A stretch of DNA of 49,419 bases from Sedimentisphaerales bacterium (GTDB lineage: Bacteria > Planctomycetota > Phycisphaerae > Sedimentisphaerales > Anaerobacaceae). The notes under the pieces were generated by a model. It was not told the DNA's origin. It was given only the letters and a program-made list of their open reading frames with translations, and searched no databases. The position numbers and the translations under genes are program-made. Location of the stretch: positions 1 through 49,419 of the forward strand of contig JAFGLV010000070.1 in the NCBI GenBank assembly GCA_016927855.1, written 5' to 3'. Positions within the stretch are counted from its first letter, which is position 1. Every line of letters begins with the position of its first letter. Below, piece by piece: positions 41,022 through 49,419 of the stretch.

Positions 41022-43121
41022 ATGTCTACCGATGTAACGGGGGTGTTTGGTCGCAACACGTTCAACGAGGCCACCATGCGCGAGCGCCTGCCCAAGAACG
41101 TGTTCAGATCGCTCAAGAAGACCTTCAACGGCGAGCAGCCGCTCGACCGTGCTACCGCCGACGTCATCGCCAACGCCATGAAGGATTGGGCTATCGAAAA
41201 GGGCGCGACGCATTACTGTCACTGGTTCCAGCCGATGACCGGTTTGACCGCGGAAAAGCACGACGCGTTCATCTCGCCGACACCCGACGGAAGGACCATC
41301 ATGGAGTTCAGCGGCAAGGAGCTGACGCAAGGCGAGCCCGATGCCTCCTCGTTTCCCTCCGGCGGTCTGCGCGCCACGTTCGAAGCACGCGGCTACACCG
41401 CCTGGGACTGCACCTCACCGGTTTTCGTCAAGGAGGACGGTAAGAATGTAACCCTGTGCATTCCCAGCGCCTTCTGCTCGTATACCGGCGAGGCGCTCGA
41501 CAAGAAGACGCCTCTGTTGCGTTCGATGGATGCACTGAACAAGCAGGCGGTGCGCGTGCTCAGGGCTTTGGGCAACGTGACGGTCACGCGCGTGACTGCG
41601 ACCATGGGACCCGAGCAGGAGTACTTCCTGATCGACCAATCGTTCTACGCCAAGCGCCTGGACCTGGTCCTGGCCGGCCGGACCCTGTTCGGCACCAAAC
41701 CGCCACGCGGCCAGGAGCTAGAGGACCACTATTTCGGCTCCCTGCACGAGCGCGTCGCCAGCTTCATGAGTGAGGTCAACCACGAGCTGTGGAAGCTGAG
41801 CGTGACCGCCAAGACACAGCACAACGAGGTCGCGCCAGCGCAGTACGAGCTGGCGCCGGTCTTCTCCACCGTCAACGTCGCGACCGACCACAACCAGTTG
41901 ACGATGGACACGCTCCAGAAAGTAGCGCGCCGGCACGGTTTCGTCTGTTTGCTGCACGAGAAGCCCTTTGCCGGCGTCAACGGCTCCGGCAAGCACAACA
42001 ACTGGAGCATGGTCACCGACGACGGCGTCAACCTGCTCGATCCCGGTGACACGCCGCACGACAATATGGTCTTTCTGGTCATGCTCTGCGCCGTCATTCG
42101 CGCCGTGGACAAGTACGCCACGCTGTTGCGCGCCAGCGTCGCGAACGCCGGCAACGACCATCGTCTGGGCGCCAACGAGGCGCCGCCGGCCATCGTGTCC
42201 GTCTTCCTGGGCGACCAGTTGACCGACATCTTCGAGCAGTTGGCCAAAGGCGGCGCCAAGAGCAGCAAGCGCGGCGGCGAACTCAAGCTAGGCGTCTCGA
42301 CTCTACCGCCACTGCCGAAGGACTGCACCGACCGCAATCGTACCTCGCCCTTCGCGTTCACCGGTAACAAGTTCGAGTTCCGCATGGTCGGCTCATCGCA
42401 GTCGGTGGCCGGACCGAGTTTCGTGCTCAACACGATCGTCGCTGACGTCCTGTGCGATATCGCCGATGAGCTGGAGAAGGCCAAGGACGTCAAAACCACG
42501 GCCCAGAGGATCTTGCAGGACATCGCCGTCAAGCACGCGCGGATCGTCTACAACGGCGACAACTACACCGAAGAGTGGGTCGCGGAGGCAGAGAAGCGCG
42601 GCCTGCCCAATATCCGCTCGACGGTCGAGTCGCTCGAAACGATCCCCTCGAAAGAGAACTTCGCTCTCTTCAGCAAGCACGGCGTCTTGACCAAGCACGA
42701 GCTGAAGGCACGCACCGAGGTGCTGCTCGAGGTCTACAGCCGTCAGATCAACATCGAGGCGCTGACGATGCTGAGCATCGCCAAACGCCAGATCCTACCG
42801 GCCTGCTGCGAGTATTCGGCGCGGCTGGGCCAGGCCGTCAGCGCCGTCTCAGCCGCCGGCGTTCCCGCCGAAGCGCAAACCAAGCTGCTCAAGCGGCTCT
42901 GCGAGCTGATCGCAACCCTGGAAACCTGCATTGAGGCGTTGGAGAAGGGCGTCGAAAAGGCCTCTGGCACCAAGGGCACCGAGAAGCACGCCGAGAGTTA
43001 TCGCGCCGACGTCGTCCCGGCGATGGCGGCGCTGCGGCAGGTCGCCGACGAGCTGGAGACCATGGTGGACGCCAAACTCTGGCCGCTGCCCAGCTACGCC
43101 GAAATGCTGTTCATCCGGTGA
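41022..43121 (+). CDS. glnN: Glutamine synthetase type III (GlnN)
   Basis: About 699 residues, the usual size of GSIII. Family marks: [27 protein letters not shown] at the N-terminus, [14 protein letters not shown] [54 protein letters not shown] and KHNNWSM. GAGGAG at 41009-41014 favours the ATG at 41022; an ATG at 40998 would add eight residues. It is a second, structurally distinct glutamine synthetase next to glnA. No sigma-54 site was found in its upstream region, so it may be controlled differently. Confidence 0.93.
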   Translation: MSTDVTGVFGRNTFNEATMRERLPKNVFRSLKKTFNGEQPLDRATADVIANAMKDWAIEKGATHYCHWFQPMTGLTAEKHDAFISPTPDGRTIMEFSGKELTQGEPDASSFPSGGLRATFEARGYTAWDCTSPVFVKEDGKNVTLCIPSAFCSYTGEALDKKTPLLRSMDALNKQAVRVLRALGNVTVTRVTATMGPEQEYFLIDQSFYAKRLDLVLAGRTLFGTKPPRGQELEDHYFGSLHERVASFMSEVNHELWKLSVTAKTQHNEVAPAQYELAPVFSTVNVATDHNQLTMDTLQKVARRHGFVCLLHEKPFAGVNGSGKHNNWSMVTDDGVNLLDPGDTPHDNMVFLVMLCAVIRAVDKYATLLRASVANAGNDHRLGANEAPPAIVSVFLGDQLTDIFEQLAKGGAKSSKRGGELKLGVSTLPPLPKDCTDRNRTSPFAFTGNKFEFRMVGSSQSVAGPSFVLNTIVADVLCDIADELEKAKDVKTTAQRILQDIAVKHARIVYNGDNYTEEWVAEAEKRGLPNIRSTVESLETIPSKENFALFSKHGVLTKHELKARTEVLLEVYSRQINIEALTMLSIAKRQILPACCEYSARLGQAVSAVSAAGVPAEAQTKLLKRLCELIATLETCIEALEKGVEKASGTKGTEKHAESYRADVVPAMAALRQVADELETMVDAKLWPLPSYAEMLFIR

Positions 43122-43148
43122 CAGATTTCCCCCCGAATCCCACGCCCA

Positions 43149-43199
43149 GAGGCCGGAGGTAGCGCAGCCGCACGCACGCGGTCCGATTCTCCCGGCCTC
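43149..43199. terminator. Possible bidirectional terminator between convergent genes
   Basis: GAGGCCGG (43149-43156) and CCGGCCTC (43192-43199) pair. It lies in the 116-base gap between glnN and the convergent minus-strand gene. No T-run, so the call is weak. Confidence 0.35.
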
Positions 43200-43237
43200 G
43201 GAGCATTAGTCCCGGGCGGCTGCCCCACCCGTGTGTG

Positions 43238-43459
43238 TCACTCGCTGAACAAGGGCAGGTCGTCGTCTGTCGCGGCGACGAACTGGGGGGTCTCCAGGGC
43301 TTCCAAGCCGTCCTTGCCCACCTTGCGGAGCAACAGCCGCAACTCCCCCAGCATCTTGGTCGTGTTCCACTGCCCATAGCGGCACATCCAGTCCTGGTGC
43401 AATCGCCGCAGGTTCTGGTGCAGGATGTACTTACGCTCATCCGGCGACAGTCGTTTCAT
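43238..43459 (-). CDS. Small hypothetical protein
   Basis: A 73-residue, mostly helical, Arg/Leu-rich protein beginning MKRLSPDERKYILHQNL and ending in an acidic tail (ATDDDLPLFSE). No family recognised. TTGGAGG lies seven bases ahead of this ATG. A longer in-frame reading up to 43807 runs through the promoter of the next gene and is not believed. Convergent with glnN. Confidence 0.55.
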   Translation of the reverse strand: MKRLSPDERKYILHQNLRRLHQDWMCRYGQWNTTKMLGELRLLLRKVGKDGLEALETPQFVAATDDDLPLFSE

Positions 43460-43605
43460 GGCGTCCTCCAACGACCCGACCGCCTCGGCCGGCGGTCCCG
43501 AATCGGTTTGCAGGCGGAATTCGGCCTCCGAGGACGGGCCAACTCCAGCCCATGTCGGAAGCGTGGGATGATTGTACCGGCGGACGGCTGATCCTTCAAC
43601 CTCGC

Positions 43606-43638
43606 AGGTCCCCAGCCACACTCGATTTGTGGGGACCT
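43606..43638. repeat. Short hairpin in the 43460-43794 gap
   Basis: AGGTCCCCA (43606-43614) and TGGGGACCT (43630-43638) are perfect complements. The remaining sequence of this gap shows only the promoter of the following gene. Confidence 0.4.
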
Positions 43639-43726
43639 CGCTGGAGGCGGCTCGCGCGAGGAGCTCACCTGCCTGGAAATCCGAGCGATTATCGCAATGG
43701 TGGGCATTTCGACAGCGTTTTTCAGC

Positions 43727-43755
43727 TTGGCACTGACCTTCTGCGACTGTACAAT
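43727..43755 (+). promoter_or_regulatory. Sigma-70 promoter of the secreted-protein gene
   Basis: TTGGCA (43727-43732), 17 bases and TACAAT (43750-43755). The start codon follows 40 bases later, after TGGAGG. Confidence 0.65.
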
Positions 43756-43794
43756 ACGAACACTCAACATTCACTCTTTTTGGAGGCTCGCAAC

Positions 43795-44823
43795 ATGAAG
43801 AAGGCAATCTCTATCATCGCGGTTCTGGTCTGCTTGGCAACGATCGTGTCGGCCCAGCCGGGCGGCGCAGGAGGTGCACGCGGCGGTGCACGCGGAGGCG
43901 CCGGCGGAGCCAGGGGAATCAACGGCGACTGGCTGGTTAGCCAGGAGTTCAACGGCATGCAGATGCAGTCGATCCTGTCGTTTTCCCGCGACCAGGACGG
44001 CGGCATGACGGGTCAGTGGATCAGCTTCATGGGGCTCAACGACCTGGAGGACGTCTCCTACCAGGACGGCCAGCTCACCTTCAAGCGGACCATGCAGGGC
44101 TTCGGCGGCGGCGAGCCCATGACCCAGACGTTCAAGGGCGCCATCACCGACGGCAAGCTGACCGGCACTATCTCCGGCGACCAGGGCGACTCCCCGCTCG
44201 AAGGCCAGCGTGCCCCGCGCATGCCCAGAGGCGCCGGCATCTGGCAGGCGAAGCTCAAGGTCGAGGGCCGCGAAGTCCCGATTACGCTGACCATCGGCGC
44301 CAACGAGCAGGGCGAGCCGACGGCGAAGTGGACGAGCGAGCAGGGCGAGAGCGTGATTTCCGACATCCAGTCCAGCCGAAATGAGCTGAGCTTCAAGCTC
44401 ACACGCGGCAGCGGGGACAGCGCGCGGGAAGCGTCCTTCACCGGGGCCATCCAGGGCGATACCCTCAGCGGTGCCCTGAGGGCAGGGACGGAGGAGATGA
44501 CGCTCGAAGGCACGCGGATGGGCGCAGATCTGATCGGCACCTGGAACCTGCAGGTCGTCTCTGAGCGTGGGACGCGCCCGCAGCGGCTCGTGGTTAATCC
44601 TGACCTGAGCGCACTCTACGGTGCCATGGCCGTCAAGAAGGTCGATTTCAAGGACGGCCAGGTGAGCTTCAAGATGGCGATGGAGTTCGGTGACCGGTCG
44701 TTTGAGATGGACTTCAAAGGCAAGGTCACGGACTCGAAGCTCGAAGGCGAGCTGACGACCCAGATGGGCAGCCAGAAGGTGACCGGTACGAGGGTAGCCC
44801 GTCGAGGCCGCCGGGGCATGTAA
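43795..44823 (+). CDS. Secreted repeat protein of unknown function
   Basis: A 342-residue exported protein. The signal peptide (MKKAISIIAVLVCLATIVSA) is followed by a Gly/Arg-rich stretch (about 22-42). Three similar segments of about 100 residues follow, each with the pattern 'F-K-G-x-I/V-x-D-x-K-L-x-G-x-I/L' (FKGAITDGKLTGTI, FTGAIQGDTLSGAL, FKGKVTDSKLEGEL), probably beta-rich and possibly lipocalin- or calycin-like. The C-terminus is basic (RVARRGRRGM). It has its own promoter and a strong terminator, so it is monocistronic. Function unknown. Confidence 0.75.
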   Translation: MKKAISIIAVLVCLATIVSAQPGGAGGARGGARGGAGGARGINGDWLVSQEFNGMQMQSILSFSRDQDGGMTGQWISFMGLNDLEDVSYQDGQLTFKRTMQGFGGGEPMTQTFKGAITDGKLTGTISGDQGDSPLEGQRAPRMPRGAGIWQAKLKVEGREVPITLTIGANEQGEPTAKWTSEQGESVISDIQSSRNELSFKLTRGSGDSAREASFTGAIQGDTLSGALRAGTEEMTLEGTRMGADLIGTWNLQVVSERGTRPQRLVVNPDLSALYGAMAVKKVDFKDGQVSFKMAMEFGDRSFEMDFKGKVTDSKLEGELTTQMGSQKVTGTRVARRGRRGM

Positions 44824-44852
44824 GCCACCGAAGATTCGCCAAGTCTCCTGAG

Positions 44853-44912
44853 AACAGCCACCTGCACGGGCGGCACCTCCTGCCGGTACGTTGCAGGTGG
44901 CTGTTTCCTTTT
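44853..44912 (+). terminator. Strong intrinsic terminator
   Basis: AACAGCCACCTGCA (44853-44866) and TGCAGGTGGCTGTT (44892-44905) form a perfect 14-bp stem, followed by TCCTTTTC. Confidence 0.85.
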
Positions 44913-45144
44913 CACCTGCCTGTGCCGAGCCGGCCGCAGGCCTTCGTTTCTGCCGCTCAAACGCCGCCTCTCTTCTCCGCCTTTCGATAAGAGCTGGTAA
45001 TAGTGCCATATCCTGTGCTTATGCTTGGTATTAAGGGAACTGGCGTGCTAAAACGGTGTAAAGAGCGTATACTGAAACGGCTGCGCGCCCCGGCGCGGGT
45101 CCGCGTGCGCGAGTATCGCGGCAACGGCACAAGTTGGAGCATCA

Positions 45145-49419
<4,275 letters not shown>

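Noticed and set aside
43460..43807. N-terminal extension of the minus-strand small gene
   Set aside because: It would run through the promoter and start of the secreted-protein gene. The internal ATG at 43459 has a strong ribosome binding site.

Overview
This window is about 49.4 kb of high-GC bacterial chromosome. It contains no rRNA, tRNA, CRISPR array or recognisable transposase. The gene set suggests an anaerobic or microaerophilic planctomycete of the Phycisphaerae/Sedimentisphaerales kind. Pointers are an NADH-linked trimeric-type [FeFe] hydrogenase with Rex, Mla-type outer-membrane lipid transport and porin genes (a diderm), an archaeal-like diadenylate cyclase, and a MlaE permease fused to a STAS domain. 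That taxonomic call is inference from gene content only.

Layout. (1) 1-4.2 kb: a PH-like/zinc-ribbon membrane protein, a small acidic protein, a secreted C1B-type cysteine peptidase and a YgjP-like metallopeptidase. (2) 4.3-8.3 kb: a four-gene Mla-type lipid transport operon (STAS-MlaE, MlaF, MlaD, auxiliary lipoprotein). (3) 8.3-11.3 kb: two divergent ferritin-like genes, a promoter-to-terminator stretch that looks like a non-coding RNA, and a DacZ-like c-di-AMP synthase. (4) 11.4-22 kb: a redox/hydrogen operon of rex, sensor kinase, hndB, hndC, hndD, hydG, hndA, hydE and a receiver-only regulator. Two Rex-like operators lie in front of rex. hydF is absent from the window. (5) 22-35.5 kb: a phosphate regulon with a small membrane protein, phoB, two tandem Na/Pi-PhoU transporters, phoR, a porin, pstSCAB and phoU. 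Three arrays of 11-bp direct repeats look like Pho boxes. (6) 35.8-49.4 kb: an OmpA-like lipoprotein, then nitrogen assimilation: amt, glnK, glnA (type I), glnN (type III) and gltB, which runs off the right edge. amt and glnA each have a sigma-54 promoter preceded, at the same distance, by a pair of TACRAAAATGTAG-like sites.

The most unusual signal is in the gaps between genes. At least seven intergenic spaces (before mlaF, hndC, hndA, phoU, amt, glnK, glnN) hold long imperfect inverted repeats whose arms are built from degenerate 7-base units. The heptamer differs from place to place (for example GTATCTC, GTCGCTC, CTTCAAA, CAATCCG, TTTCGGA). In three cases the last unit supplies the ribosome binding site (CGGAGT) and the element ends at the start codon. 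Two protein-level oddities also stand out: the hydrogenase L1/L2 motifs and the HydG auxiliary-cluster motif both have a ligand cysteine replaced, with a new cysteine appearing nearby.
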